DNA from: Littorina saxatilis
Taxonomy: Eukaryota > Mollusca > Gastropoda > Littorinimorpha > Littorinidae
Assembly: GCF_037325665.1 (NCBI RefSeq)
Contig: NC_090253.1
Location: forward strand, 16,807,568 to 16,871,567
Direction of reading: 5' to 3'
Length of the DNA: 64,000 nucleotides
Below are positions 44,301 through 55,414 of this stretch, in pieces (position 1 is the stretch's first letter; the number at the start of each line of letters is the position of its first letter). Position numbers and translations under genes: made by a program. The notes beneath the pieces were generated by a model. That model was not told where the DNA came from, made no database searches, and was given only the letters and a program-made list of their open reading frames with translations.

Positions 44301-47300
44301 TGCATTTTTCACACCTTTGAACATCCTGGAATGCATTCAATAATCTGCTTTTGTCATTTTAGACATGTATTCATGTAAATAAAACCATTTTCAAACCGAT
44401 GTTTTGTTGTTTTTGTCTGTGTTTTATCAAAAAAATCGAAAAAATGGTCAACTTTGGATACTCCGTGCTGGTAAATGTGCGCACATGACATGACCCTTCG
44501 CTGTTCAAACTGTGTGGAAATTTCCGTTCTTCAAGATGACGTCATCACCGTTGGGGAATTTCCGTTGACATAGGCACAAAGAGAGAGAATCCGTTCCAAC
44601 CGAAACCCCGGAATTAATATATGCAAATATATGTAGGTCAAAGGCATTTGGCGCAAGCGCAGTAGACAACTTATTAGTCCCCCGGTGTCAACAAATCCAT
44701 GACGTTTTCACCGATTCAGCAGCATTTTTCAAAGTTTTGAGCTGCGGAGAACAACCCTAACATTGGAAATGTTCGGCATAGTGGCAAGAAATATCAGAGA
44801 AAGATGAACCAGCAGCAGCGAACAGAAGAAGGAAGTAACAACACTCCGAAATGAACCAACATTATCGTATTGAAGCAGACGACATTCTAAGATTCTTGAC
44901 TCGACGAGGTGGGTTTTGCTTCTTTCTCTTTTCGATCTTGTTTGTTTGACAACGTGATTTATTGCACATTGTTATGTTGTTGTTGTTGTAAGAATGTGTT
45001 AGGGTTTGCAGGTAAATGATAAACAGTTTGTGTCTGAAGTATTTTGCGTGTTTCTTGATCAAATTTACTGACCATGCCGCCGCCGCATCCCCCCCCCCCC
45101 CTCCCTCCCTCCCTCGATCATCTCTGTGATATCGTCTTCACAACCCCTATTTTATTGTTCTTCGCTGGCCAGTCCTTGAGAGCTTACTATGGTGTAACAT
45201 GTCATCATTATTCTTTGTCTGGGGTCAAACTGAGAAGCAGCATCTGAGCGATGTACGACTGACACAGTTTCTGTTTCTGGTCATTGACCGTAGGAAAATA
45301 AGTACCCTACTAGAGAGCGTTCTCTAATTCTGAAGGATTGGTTTACACCAGCATGGCTGACCAACCTATCATTGACAGCAATATTGTTGTCAAATCTTTT
45401 CCATTAACTAAGGAATAAAAAAATAGATCCAATTTACTTCACCAAAGAAAAAAAAAGTTAAACTAAAGGACTGGGGATGCAACTCATGAATCAAAAGCAT
45501 AAAGATCACCTGCAAACAGTGCTAGGTTTAGGAAATCTGAAAATGTATACACACACACACAGAACACACACAAAACAGACAACAGACAAGAAACAAGCAA
45601 ATACATAGCAAGTGTGATGAAATAAATTAATTTTAAAAGAAAAATATGAAAAGAAAGAAAGAAAGAAAATAATTCAGCTAGTTTCAGTATTAGTTCCTGT
45701 GTGTATGTGATTGTGTGGTTACTCAAATCCCATAGTAAACTTGACATGTAAATTTTGTGATAGGGGCCAATTAATGAATGTCTTTTGTGTGTGTGTGTGT
45801 GTTCGTCAACCGACATATGTGGGTACGAGCCGCTGAGGTGGTTGTAAGAAAACCCGCCTGGTTCAGTGGTTGGGGGCTGATTGGGATTTCTGATTTACCG
45901 GCCTAGCCAAAAAGTTGAGGTACACCCCATGTAACATGGTCATTTGCAAAATAAAGTACAAGCACTTGTTGACGTTTATATTGAGTATTAAATTTTGCAG
46001 CTTATTACAAACAAAAACCATGGACAGTTGTATCAAATATTAAATCAGTGTTTGTGTATTTATTAGGTTGGAGCAAGGGGAGAGCCAGTCCTCCTGTGGT
46101 GGCAGCGAGGAGAAAGATTGACCTGATGGAAAAGTTTGCTAAACCGGAACTACCCTCTTCCACAGCAGAAACATCAGCTTTGCCATCTTCTGACCAACCA
46201 TAAGAAGATACAGATACTTTGCCATCTTCTGACCCATCACAAGCAGATATGGATACTGGTACTGTGCAACGTCACTCCGCTGACATGTGTTGGGCTTTTG
46301 TCAACATTGATCAGCTCAATCTATTGCTGAAAGGTCTATATCCTGTACTGAATGCTTGTCTGATAGCAGTCTGATTATGAAAGAAGGTGATGCATCAGCC
46401 CAAGGATTTGCACAGGCCCTGCATCTGGAGTGCATATGAGTGTCCATTCAAGTCTGCAGTTGTTTACTCTTCTCCCGGTGTTTGCAACGCTTCGGGTGGT
46501 AAAGTTGCATTTTAAATAATCTGCGTATGACCATGTTGGTACATGGAAAGGGACATTCAGCTTTACAGAAATTTGCTGCAGTGTTAGGATTGAGCACAGA
46601 AATACTGTAATTAAAATGTTGCAACTTTTGAATGGCTTGATAGCTTTGTTCCATTTGTGTATATATAATTATGTAATGTTGTTGATGATTTGTGAAGCAT
46701 CATTTCTATGCAATGGAATAAGAAATCAGTGCATCCGTTGGGTTTTTATGAGTCTGACAGTTTGGTTCTGATCAATATTTTCATATCAGCACAAACACAG
46801 ATAATTGACTTTTTTAATGTTTTCATATGATTTTTTTTTAAATCAAAAAAATCTGATAATTTGATTATCAAATCATTTCCCCTTCATAGTTAAAGTGTTA
46901 TTCTGGTTAAAAAAAAAACCACCCCATTAATTTAAGCTCTACTGTGGTACTAGTTTACCGGGGTACTAGTGAGACTCTTTTACATGCTGTTTTCTCTACA
47001 TGTAATTTGAGACAAAATGTGGTAATTAAAATGTTGTAACTTTTGAATGGCAAGATGGATTTGTTCCAATTTTGTATATGTTGTTTATGATCTGTGAAGC
47101 ACCATTTCTGTGCATGGAATAAGAATACAGTGGATTCCTTGTGTTTTTATGAGTCCGACAGTTTCGTTTTGATTCATATCTGCACTAACATAGATGAGTT
47201 TTCAAATGATTTTTTAAAAAAAATCTGGATAATTTGATCGTCAAATCATTTCCCCATCATAGTAAAGTGGTTATTCTTATAAAAACATATCAATTCAGGC

Positions 47301-50300
47301 TGCACTGTGCTACTAGTTTGAGGTACTGGTTGGAATCTTTCAAATGCTGTTTTCTCTGAATGTAATTTTCAGACAAACATCTGTAATTAAAATGTTGCAA
47401 CTTTTGAATGGCTTGATGGATTTGTTTCATTTTTGTTTATGTTGTTTATGATTTGTAAAGCGTCAGTTTTGTGTATGGAATAAGAGTTAAGTGCATTGGT
47501 TGGGTTTTTATGAGTCTGACAGTTTGGTTCTGATTCATGTTTTCATATCGGTACAAAGAAAGATGGTTGTTTTCATATGATGTATATAAAAAAATCCTGA
47601 TAATTTGATTGTCAAATCCTTTTCCCTACATAGTAAAGTGGTCATTCTGATAAAAACATATGAATTCAGGGTGCACTGTGCTACTGTTTTTTTTATGTAC
47701 TGGTTCAAATCTTTAAAATGCTGTTTTCTCTGAATGTAATTTTCAGACAAAACGCTACAATTAAAATGTTGCAACTTTTGAAAGGCTTGATGGATTTGTT
47801 CAGTTTTTGTATATGTTGTTTATGAGTTGTACAGCATCAGTTCTGTGTATGGAATAAGAGTTCAGTGCATTGGTTGGGTTTTTATGAGTCTGACAGTTAG
47901 GATTTCATGTATTTTTCTTATCAGAACTGAACCGGTAACTGAAAATGCTAAATTAAAATAATATATTGCTTAGAAATGCTTTTCGATACACAGAATTATT
48001 AAACACACACATATTGCTGCAAAGAAGAAAAATTGGATCAAAACATGCACTGGTTCACAAACTGCAACATTTTAAAAAAAGCACATTTTATAACGTTTTT
48101 CTCACATTTTGGTGAATAAAACCCCCCAAAATTGCTTTTCACTCAAAATTTAAAATGGTTTCCCTTAATTAGGTTATTCTGCTTGCAAAAATCAAACAAG
48201 CAGCAAGCTGTTTCCAAAATAAAAAAAAAAAGTGCTTGCCTACCCTGTCCCCCCTTAAACAAAAATAAAGGGTTTAAAAAGAAAGCTATAGGGTTGGAAG
48301 GACAAAATAGGGTTTATCAGGGAATCTGAAGCACTTAATTTTATCCAAAAAAATAGGAACTTGTAGATCATATACCTGTGGATCCAGCCAAATTATTTCT
48401 CGAGAGAAAGGAAAATCCTTAATTTTTCAAATTTGATAAACATTGGCTTTCTCCATTCATCTGTTCAATGTTATTATTAGACTGGTGCTCTTACTTTCGG
48501 TATAGTTGCATCTTAGCATTTCAACATTAACTTTATGTGGATAACACCACCCCAGCTTCTCTTGAGTGGACTTGATTGGTACCCCGCTGCTAAGGAAAAC
48601 TTTCTCTGTGTTTTTAGGTACTTTTGAGATTTGTTTATGCAAATGAAACATCTAGCCTAGTTTTTTTGTTTCTTCATTTGTTTGTAAGATTTCTATATTT
48701 GCGCTGTGATTGAAAGATTTGTGTGTGTTGACAGAGAATACATTGAGACGGCAGATCTGACTGATCTCCTGGTCCAACAAGGCTACTTTGCCAGCTACAA
48801 CGTGGCGTTAGTATTCTTCTCTCTTTCTGCTTTTCTTCTCTTTCTTGTTCCAACAAGGCTACTTTGCCAGCTACAACGTGGCGTTAGTATGCTTCTCTCT
48901 TTCTGCTTTTCTTCTCTTTCTTGGTCCAACAAGGCTACTTTGCCAGCTACAACGTGGCGTTAGTATGCTTCTCTCTTTCTGCTTTTCTTCTCTTTCTTGG
49001 TCCAACAAGGCTACTTTGCCAGCTACAACGTGGCGTTAGTATTCTTCTCTCTTTCTGCTTTTCTTCTCTTTCTTGTTCCAAACTCAATCTCCGCAGGTAC
49101 AGTTGAATGTGTGCACTATGGACTCTGATGTAGTGACATTTAATTTTATGTGGTGGTGGTGGGGGGGGGGGGGCTTTTTACTGTGTCAGCTTCTTGTTTT
49201 TTTGGTGTAAGCATCTTTTGCAGGTTAAATATCCGCTTTTGGGATATTGTGTTCACCTTATTAAACTTCAGTATCTTTGAAAACTGATGACAACTTTGCT
49301 CTGGAACTGTGATTGTGTTTGGGGTTTTAAATTCATGCTTATGCGTAAGTACAGCGTTCAGTGGAGACTCGAACAAGGGCAAAAAAAAGTAGTTTTCAAA
49401 GTGTGATACTGCCAAGGCTCCCCACTTTTCAAAAGTATAGTGCTAAAAAAATGGAGAAAGTACTATATCTAAACATCTATCTGTAAAAGTGTTTAATATC
49501 TGCAATTAGAAAGAGGATAAACTGTGAATAACAAACAGTTTGGATTTCCTTGAACAGTTTTGAAAATTATTTGTGTATTCTGCCTCTTTCAGATATTTCC
49601 CCAAGATTTTCAACGAGAGCGGGAGCCAAGCCATGGTGGACAAGTATGGGGACTGGTTCACGCACGACAAGACTCCACGAGCCCTCATCTTCAGGCGTGA
49701 TCATGTCAAGGTCAAGGACCTGGATTCCATGACCAAGTTGATGAGGTAGGTCAATGTCAGAAGGAAACGACCTTGGAAGAAATGTTTTGCCATGAGCGGC
49801 ACAAGTGTGTGTGTGTGTGTGTGGGCATGTGTGTGTTCACTTATGGCAGAAGTGCTTTGAGTGTATTTTATACATGTTTCAAAATTAAATACATTTTGTA
49901 TCCCTTGTTTTTGACAAGATTGCATATCAGTTAAGGTTTGAATTGTAAATGTGTCCGTCTGTCTATCTGCCTGGGTGTGTGTGTTTCTGTTTGTGTGTGT
50001 GGTTATGCTGATTTTCCTATTACTTGTATGAAAATTAATATTTCTATTGTCTTTGGGTATATTCATGGATGCGTTTGTGTGTATGTATTATCAATGTGCT
50101 ACTGTGCTCAGTCTAATTTTCTTTTTTACAATAAACAAGTTCTCCTTTTTTTGCTGTCGCCAGGTACAACGATTTCACCCATGACCCGCTCTCACGATGT
50201 AACTGCACTCCCCCATACAGCGCAGAAAACGCAATTTCTGCACGCAGTGATCTAAACCCTGTAGATGGAAAATACCCGTTTGGTTCCCTTGGCCACCGGC

Positions 50301-53106
50301 TGCATGGAGGTGTCGATATGAAGGTAAGTTACTGGAGGTCATGTTTACCAGCAATTTCCGTTAATTTACCAGGTAATCTTTAAAAATAATTAAAACTGGG
50401 GGCCCAGTAGCTCAGTTGGTACATCACTTGACTTGTTTTCCGTGGGTCACGGGTTTTCTTCTTCTTCTTCTTCTGCGTTCGTGGGCTGAAACTCCCACGT
50501 ACACTCGTGTTTTTGGCACGAGTGGAATTTTACGTGTATGACCGTTTTTTATCCCGCCATTAGCAGCCATACGCCGTTTTCAGAGGAAGCATGCTGGGTA
50601 TTTTCGTGTTTCTATAACCCACCGAACTCTGACATGGATTACAGGGTCTTTTTCGTGCGCACTTGTTCTTGTGCTTGCGTGTACACACGGGGGTGTTCGG
50701 ACACCGAGGAGAGTCTGCACACAAAGTTGACTCTGAGAAATAAATCTCTCGCCGAACAAGGGAACGAACTAACGCTGACAGCGGCCAACTGGATACAAAT
50801 CCAGCGCGCTACCGACTGAGCTACATCCCCGCCCCCGGGTTTTGAAACCAGGCTGGGACGGACACGGGTCAACATTATGTGCAGACTCAGAGACGGTATC
50901 CATGTTCCACCCCGTGTCACCACTGTGGCATGTAAAAGACCTCGGTCATTCTGCCATAAGTGCAGGTGGCTGGTTACACCTAAACACGCACACACCTGGG
51001 TAGCGCGACTCTGACGTTGCTAGCTTTCCATTGGGAGGAAGCGACCTGAATTTCCCAGTCATGGGACAAAAAGTAATGAAAATTTAAAAGACATGAAAAG
51101 ATAATAAAGAAAAAGAAATCTTTAGTTATTGGTTAGTAGCAGTTTGGACTGCACTTGACAGCTTTCCTGTATAAAAAGGAAGTTATAATGGTTATGCCCC
51201 AGTTTGCCTGGTTGCGCCCAAATGACAGTGGAATCTGGCTACATCACCACTCAAGGGACCGCCTTAAGGTGGTCATTATGGTGGTCACTTTAGAAAGGTG
51301 AATTATCCTAGAGAGAGACACCCGTGAGATAATAATCGTTGAAATCACACCAATGAGGTCATGTCAAGCAAATCTGACAGGGACCTGTTTTTCCACTGCT
51401 TATGATGCCAAAGTCACCGAGACAAACGTCATTATACAACAAAAATTGCGCTCGCTAATTACTCTCGATGAATTTTTAGAACTAGCACGTCACCCTACAC
51501 TTTCAGAGTGACGTTTCTTTGCTTTGACGTAATAGATTGCACAAGGCTTTAGAAGAGATCGAGGTTCCAAAACAAGCGCCTTCAATTTATCTGCCTCGAC
51601 TGCAGGACATTTTCAGTAAAATACGTCAGTACAGTATGTAGGATAAACAGAATACTACATGGCTTCCTGTTTCGTACCAGATTTACACTCGTTGCTTTTT
51701 CAAATAGTGAACAGCTCGCTTTTGCTCGCAGTTCAATATTTAAAAAAACCAACTCGTGTAAATCTGGTACGACACAGCAAGCCATGTAGTATTCTCTATT
51801 TATTAAACAAAATATATAAAGAAAACCTTGTTGGGGATCCTTTTGGTTGGTTGTTGTGAGCAGGTGATCGTTATTGAGATGGGTTCAGCAGGGCAGGGTC
51901 CGCTGTACTGTTTACAAAATATGTTCACTGGTTAAACTGCCATTGTAAGTTGTGATGTAGAACATGCCTCTAGTCCTTTTTTGTTTGTAGGTGTATGCAA
52001 ATGTTTTTCTTATGCTCCTCACTATGGGCAAGACTTAGAGGGGCATACTGTCACTAAGCTGCTATCCCTTGACTGTCAGTGTCAGAGAAGTTTGATTTAT
52101 ATAAAATCAAGTTAAAGAAAAATTATATTTGTAAAGCAAAACATCAAGCCAAAAAACTGAGAAATGATTACAAGGGGAGGGAATGAGCTTGGCGACAGTC
52201 CAAGGGTAATTTACAGCTGTTGTCTCCCTTGTCAAAGGGTTGAAATGTCCAAGGAGTTGTGTGATCTCAGGGCCGGACCCAGAGGGGGGGTTCCAGGGGT
52301 TCCGGAACCTCACCCCTGGAAAAAGCATGTACCTTGCTTTGAGTGTTGTTTTTTTTATACTAGTTTTAGCACCAAAACAATGCTGCAAAACAAGGCCCAG
52401 AATGCACCAGATTGCACAGATTTTAACCGTTTTTCAAAAATTTTCCGGGGGAGCATGCCCCCGGACCCCCCTACTTCGCGCGCCTGCTTTGCAGGCGCGC
52501 GCTTGTGGCTTCGCCACTTCGCTGATTTGCCCCCCCAAAAAAGGAGGAAACCCCCCCTTACAACTCATTTGGTCCGGCCCTGTGATCTTGAGACCGGTAA
52601 TGTGTCATTTTAGTTAGTTTCTTTTTCCTTCTCCTTTACTTCTTCATGCTATTGGTTTTGCTTCAGTCTTTCAGTTACAGGGTTAATAATAATAATAATA
52701 AAAGAAAATTTATATAGCGCTTGCCACAGCTCAAAGCGCTTTACAGGTTCAATCAAAACAACAACATGATACAGGTATATACAAAGTATATATGTTCTGA
52801 TATGATGTATGTTCTGTCAAATATTGACAACGTAAAAAAAGCAGCTGCCTGAATCAAATGCTACTCCTGTTTCAGCTGACGTCATTCGACATGTTCCAAG
52901 ACCTGACCTTCATAGCGGTGGGGGGACCGTCGTGGGACCAGCAGCCTCCATTTCAATGGAGTCGCAGCGACTTTAACACTACCTCACATCTGGGTCACCC
53001 TGACCTCTGGAAGTTTGCTCCGATTTCCTTTAACTCCACGGCCATATTTGGTGATGGCGGTATTGTTTCAAAGGAGACGGATCTCAGGGTGAAAGTGCGT
53101 CACTAA
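37528..53106 (+). CDS. PLBD2: Phospholipase B-like 2, lysosomal (11 exons)
   Basis: PLBD2 is a soluble lysosomal N-terminal-nucleophile hydrolase. Its physiological substrate is unsettled. Exons are 37528-37712, 38842-39100, 39481-39575, 39838-40058, 41218-41306, 41710-41867, 43859-43954, 48735-48806, 49593-49745, 50164-50323 and 52876-53106. All introns are GT/AG. The 1,719 nt give 572 aa (human 589 aa). A signal peptide spans about residues 1-20 (MARVLMFILSLAVICYLSFA). NSINQTGWAYL and AQAYAAGLLEGNVTRDLI follow. The family's autocleavage nucleophile is Cys209 in LGSGSCSALVKLLPG. Later blocks are FSSYPGTLMSGDDYYLLSSG, METTIGNSNPGLW, GTYNNEWMIVDYKRF, YGDWFTHDKTPRALIFRR, ENAISARSDLNP and WDQQPPFQWSRSDF. 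The end, HPDLWKFAPI, favours PLBD2 over PLBD1. Exon 8's end and donor are tandemly duplicated. Intron 7 holds a 4-kb transposon. Confidence 0.96.
38356..38808 (+). mobile_element. 445-bp retroposon, copy 2
   Basis: Same body as 8978-9422 (GCGTTGAGCTGTCGTTATGC, CTCATCCGGCTTCAGCGTG, CGCCCCTACTGTCCCAGG), here on the plus strand. Flanks ATTATTACGAAT and ATTATTATGAAT make a 12-bp target duplication with one mismatch, next to an (ATT)n run. PLBD2 intron 1. Confidence 0.75.
40475..41171 (-). mobile_element. Repeat with GAGTCACTT ends and GGCCGGCC core, copy 2
   Basis: Matches 9438-9990 in reverse, with an identical 108-residue frame at 40749-41075. It differs by an extra direct duplication of exactly 150 bp (40568-40717 and 40718-40867). 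PLBD2 intron 4, ending 46 bp before exon 5. Confidence 0.75.
42039..42416 (-). mobile_element. SINE with GAA tail and alternative tRNA head, copy 3
   Basis: Flanked by the 12-bp duplication GCCTGGTTGGGT (42027-42038, 42417-42428). On the minus strand the head reads GGGGATGTAGCTCAGTCGG with A-box form, then GTAGCGCGCTGGATTTG and a weak B box (GAGTTCGTCCCC). The body and tail are those of copies 1 and 2, but the head is different. PLBD2 intron 6. Confidence 0.9.
42480..43020. mobile_element. Long foldback (palindromic) element, ~540 bp
   Basis: Left arm GGTGGTACCTGTGATG and right arm CATCACAGGTACCACTG are complementary. Inner arms such as GTCTTTTAAGTGCACA / TGTGCACTTAAAAGAC and TAATTACTCAAAACTTATC / GATAAGTTTTGTGTAATTA also pair, with a TTGCGGCTGAAC region at the centre. 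The right end CCACTG followed by TA suggests a Tigger-type origin. Confidence 0.8.
44242..48254 (+). mobile_element. 4-kb TTAA-flanked DNA transposon, Kolobok-like, decayed
   Basis: Imperfect terminal inverted repeats GGGCAGACCGGGTAGGCAA and its counterpart GGGGGGACAGGGTAGGCAA lie inside TTAA (44238-44241, 48255-48258). Candidate coding exons 44851-44908 and 46067-46203 join in frame: MNQHYRIEADDILRFLTRR, then GWSKGRASPPVVAARRKIDL. After a stop the same frame continues through WAFVNIDQLNLLLKGL, a segment type seen in THAP/Kolobok-like transposase proteins. The remainder of a transposase is missing, so the copy is dead. The superfamily rests mainly on the TTAA and the ends. Confidence 0.65.
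46600..47930. repeat. ~370-bp tandem repeat, about 4 degenerate units
   Basis: AATTAAAATGTTGCAACTTT (variant TTGTAAC) recurs at about 46611, 47025, 47385 and 47759. Each is followed by TTATGAGTCTGACAGTTTGG-like sequence, except where the last unit breaks off. Spacing is about 414, 360 and 374 bp. It fills the right half of the 4-kb element. Confidence 0.85.
48774..49080 (+). repeat. 4 x 76-bp tandem duplication of PLBD2 exon-8 end and splice donor
   Basis: The unit starts CCAACAAGGCTACTTTGCC at 48774, 48850, 48926 and 49002 (period exactly 76 bp). Each holds the last 33 coding bases of exon 8, the donor GGC|GTTAGT and a pyrimidine-rich stretch. The first copy is the one that fits the protein (donor at 48807). 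Using the second or third donor shifts the frame. Using the fourth keeps the phase but meets a stop at 48961-48963. Confidence 0.95.
50401..51085 (+). mobile_element. Second SINE family, interrupted by the SINE at 50458
   Basis: Head GGGGGCCCAGTAGCTCAGTTGG (A-box type) at 50398-50440 is separated from its continuation at 50836 (GGTTTTGAAACCAGGC, ACACGGGTCAACATTATG, CGTGTCACCACTGTGGC, AGTCGCGCTACCC-like). The body after the insert has no match elsewhere in this window. The right boundary is approximate. Confidence 0.6.
50458..50835 (-). mobile_element. SINE with GAA tail and alternative tRNA head, copy 4 (nested)
   Basis: Flanked by CGGGTTTT (50450-50457, 50836-50843). The head, body and tail are almost identical to copy 3 at 42039, including ATGTAGCTCAGTCGGTAGCG. 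It was inserted into another SINE in PLBD2 intron 10. Confidence 0.88.
51652..51796. repeat. Hairpin, AGAATACTACATGGC arms
   Basis: Arms AGAATACTACATGGCTTCC and TAAATCTGGTACGACACAGC, then GCCATGTAGTATTCT, pair over about 46 bp with a 50-bp loop. It is probably a small MITE or part of a larger element in 51220-51920 whose ends are unclear. Confidence 0.65.
52267..52582. mobile_element. MITE with CAGGGCCGGACC ends
   Basis: Ends CAGGGCCGGACC and GGTCCGGCCCTG are exact inverted repeats. TGATCT stands on both sides. The interior has CATGCCCCCGGACCCCC and a GCGCGCCTGC/GCAGGCGCGC hairpin. A 6-bp duplication is unlike the 8 bp of hAT, although the ends look hAT-like. Confidence 0.8.
52687..52760 (+). 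mobile_element. Short repeat with TATAGCGCTT...AAGCGCTTTACA
   Basis: An (AAT)n run is followed by TTTATATAGCGCTTGCC and CTCAAAGCGCTTTACAGG, a motif I know from many invertebrate SINE tails. The parent is not complete. Confidence 0.45.
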
Positions 53107-53784
53107 AATGAGGTTACTCTCTTTGGGTATACTTGAGCAATGATCAGGCTGTCCATTTTCAAGACCGGAATTTCTTTATTAGCCGTTTTCAAAACCGACA
53201 GTTCTTTACCAGCTATCTTCAAAACTTGAATTTCGTCACTAGCCATTATCAAAACATTAACTATTTTTACTAGCCTTTCAATCCGAGAGTTTCTAAATTA
53301 CAATTATGAATCCCGAGTTACAGAAACCTAGATCAAGAATCTCTCAAAAGTAGTGTGAAGTTTACGTACAAAGTACAGATTGCCTTTATGGAGCCTAAAA
53401 ACTTTAGTAATTGTGTTTTGAAGTTATGCTTCTCAGACATGTCTTCTCCTTCTGTCTCATTCAAACTCATTGGAAACTTATTTAGATTTTGTTCATTCAT
53501 TGTGTCAAATAAGATTTAAAGGGAACTGGGAATAGATTTTCCAGAGCTGCCCGGGGAAACTGCTGAGGAATTTTTGTTTAAATTTTGTGTTAATGCTCGC
53601 ATATCATTGATTTTACATTTCACTATGTGATAATGCTCAAATAACATTCCACATGCTACTGGGTGATATCAGACTGTGTTTTACATCTTTCTTGTAATGC
53701 ATGATGGCACCCCTGTTTCAAGACTCAGAGCTCTATGTAAATCATTTTAGGTGGGAAATGATCTAAAACCAAGGTTTAGGCCTT
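53107..53784. other. PLBD2 3' flank / probable 3' UTR
   Basis: Short direct repeats follow the stop codon (ATTTTCAAGACCGGAATTTCTT, then TTTTCAAAACCGACAG, TCTTCAAAACTTGAATTTC and TTATCAAAACATTAACT), spaced about 30-40 bp. No AATAAA is nearby. Confidence 0.45.
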
Positions 53785-54149
53785 TTCACATGGTCGATTT
53801 TTATCTGATTTTCATGATATGTTTTGTAAGTACATACATACAAAGAAGCTGAAATGTTTTTGCCGCGTGAAAATGTTAAGTGGCTCTCCGAGTCTCAAGA
53901 GTCTCCCACCCTGGCCCACGAGTCAAATCAAAGTGAGCGAGGGGAAAAGCCCGCACAGTTAGCTAAATATAGCCTCCAACCAGAGAGCACATCAGACGGT
54001 CACTTTAAAATCAAGAAAACTTCACAGTGCTCAACTTGGGTTTAGAGTCAGATGGGAATGAGTGTTCACATGGACGCTTCTTGCCCATTTTGCATCGCCA
54101 GCTTCTGCATGATTTATAGCTGAAAAAAGTTGCAAATCGACCATGTGAA
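53785..54149. mobile_element. MITE with TTCACATGGTCGATTT ends
   Basis: TTCACATGGTCGATTT at left and AAATCGACCATGTGAA at right are exact inverted repeats. The target duplication is unclear. Confidence 0.75.
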
Positions 54150-54279
54150 CAGCAGAAGTTCACATACTGAACGAAAGGAAATTTGTATAAATACATTGGT
54201 TGTGGCGGAGAGGGTTTATCCTTATAACTGAAGGGTCTTGAAACAGAAATGGAATCAATAGGGTTGTACATAGCCATTC

Positions 54280-54800
54280 TTTTGTGTGTGTGTGTGTGTG
54301 TGTGTGTGACTTTGTTTCTTTGGATGCAGATTCATGCTAAGATGTGCAAGGATTTCAGCATACAGCATTATAACTATGAGGGTATTTTTGTGTGTTTTCC
54401 AGCTTTAACACTTTGAAGTTTGTATTGTAAGTGCTTGATTGTATATAAATATGAAATGATTTTGAATGTATTTTTTAACACATACCAAACTTTCATGTTC
54501 ATTATCTCAGTAAGTATGCAAGTCTAAAATCAAAGTATACCTGCCTAAAAAATGCACACACACACACACACACGAACATACTTCACGCATATACACATAC
54601 AGCAATAACAAAAACACACGCACACACAAATAGACATACACACAACAATCATAAAAACACACCCACACACAGAAAATATACATTCACAGACAAACACACA
54701 CATATACAGCTATCACGAAAATACAGCAATGCACATGTACAAACACACACATGCATTCACAAAGACACACACACAAAATCCTCTTAGTCAGTGGTTTTAA
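54280..54800. repeat. (GT)n and CA-rich low-complexity DNA
   Basis: (GT)n at about 54282-54308 and interrupted CACA tracts at 54556-54775. No gene was found. Confidence 0.85.
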
Positions 54801-55414
54801 TTATGCAATTTTCAAAGTACATAGTATATGACACCCAAGGAAAATAAATTAAATACCCTCCTAATGGCTACATACATTCTAACTATGATCACAGACAAGC
54901 CTTTTGGAATGAAACGGAGAAAACGACAGGCGAACCATAGGGCGTGGAAGAACAAGCGAAAATGGCTAGGCTAATTAACACACTTCTTACCACAGACACA
55001 GGATTAATTCTGCACTTGAACAAATACATGTTGGCCTAGTGTGCCGCCAGAGCCTACGGAAACAGGAAAAAAACTAAATTTGAAAAAAGAAAACTGCTGT
55101 ATTCCATGGTCAACTCAGGAAGGATATTTTTAGAGGCAAATGTTTACGCCCGACGCTCAGACAAACTGTATTAATGTCCGATTGTTTGCTCCAATGATAC
55201 AGATAGCCTTTATATTAAAGAAAACGTTTTTTCACTCCCATACAGCAAGTGAATATGTCTAATAACCTGTTTTGCACAAAGTTCCATGGTGTCTAAACTT
55301 TTGTTCCAAGGATGTAGCCTTCATACAAAAGAAGCCTTTTTTTCAGTCTACATTAGAAAAGTACTATGTGTTGTGGATGTCATACACACTGTCAGTTTCA
55401 TGGAAAGTGTGTTA
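54801..55414. other. Intergenic DNA, nothing recognised
   Basis: No repeat family, RNA or coding signal was identified. Confidence 0.4.

Noticed and set aside
52164-52617. Two overlapping plus frames of 125-149 residues
   Set aside because: They run through the CAGGGCCGGACC MITE. The peptides reflect its C-rich and palindromic sequence.
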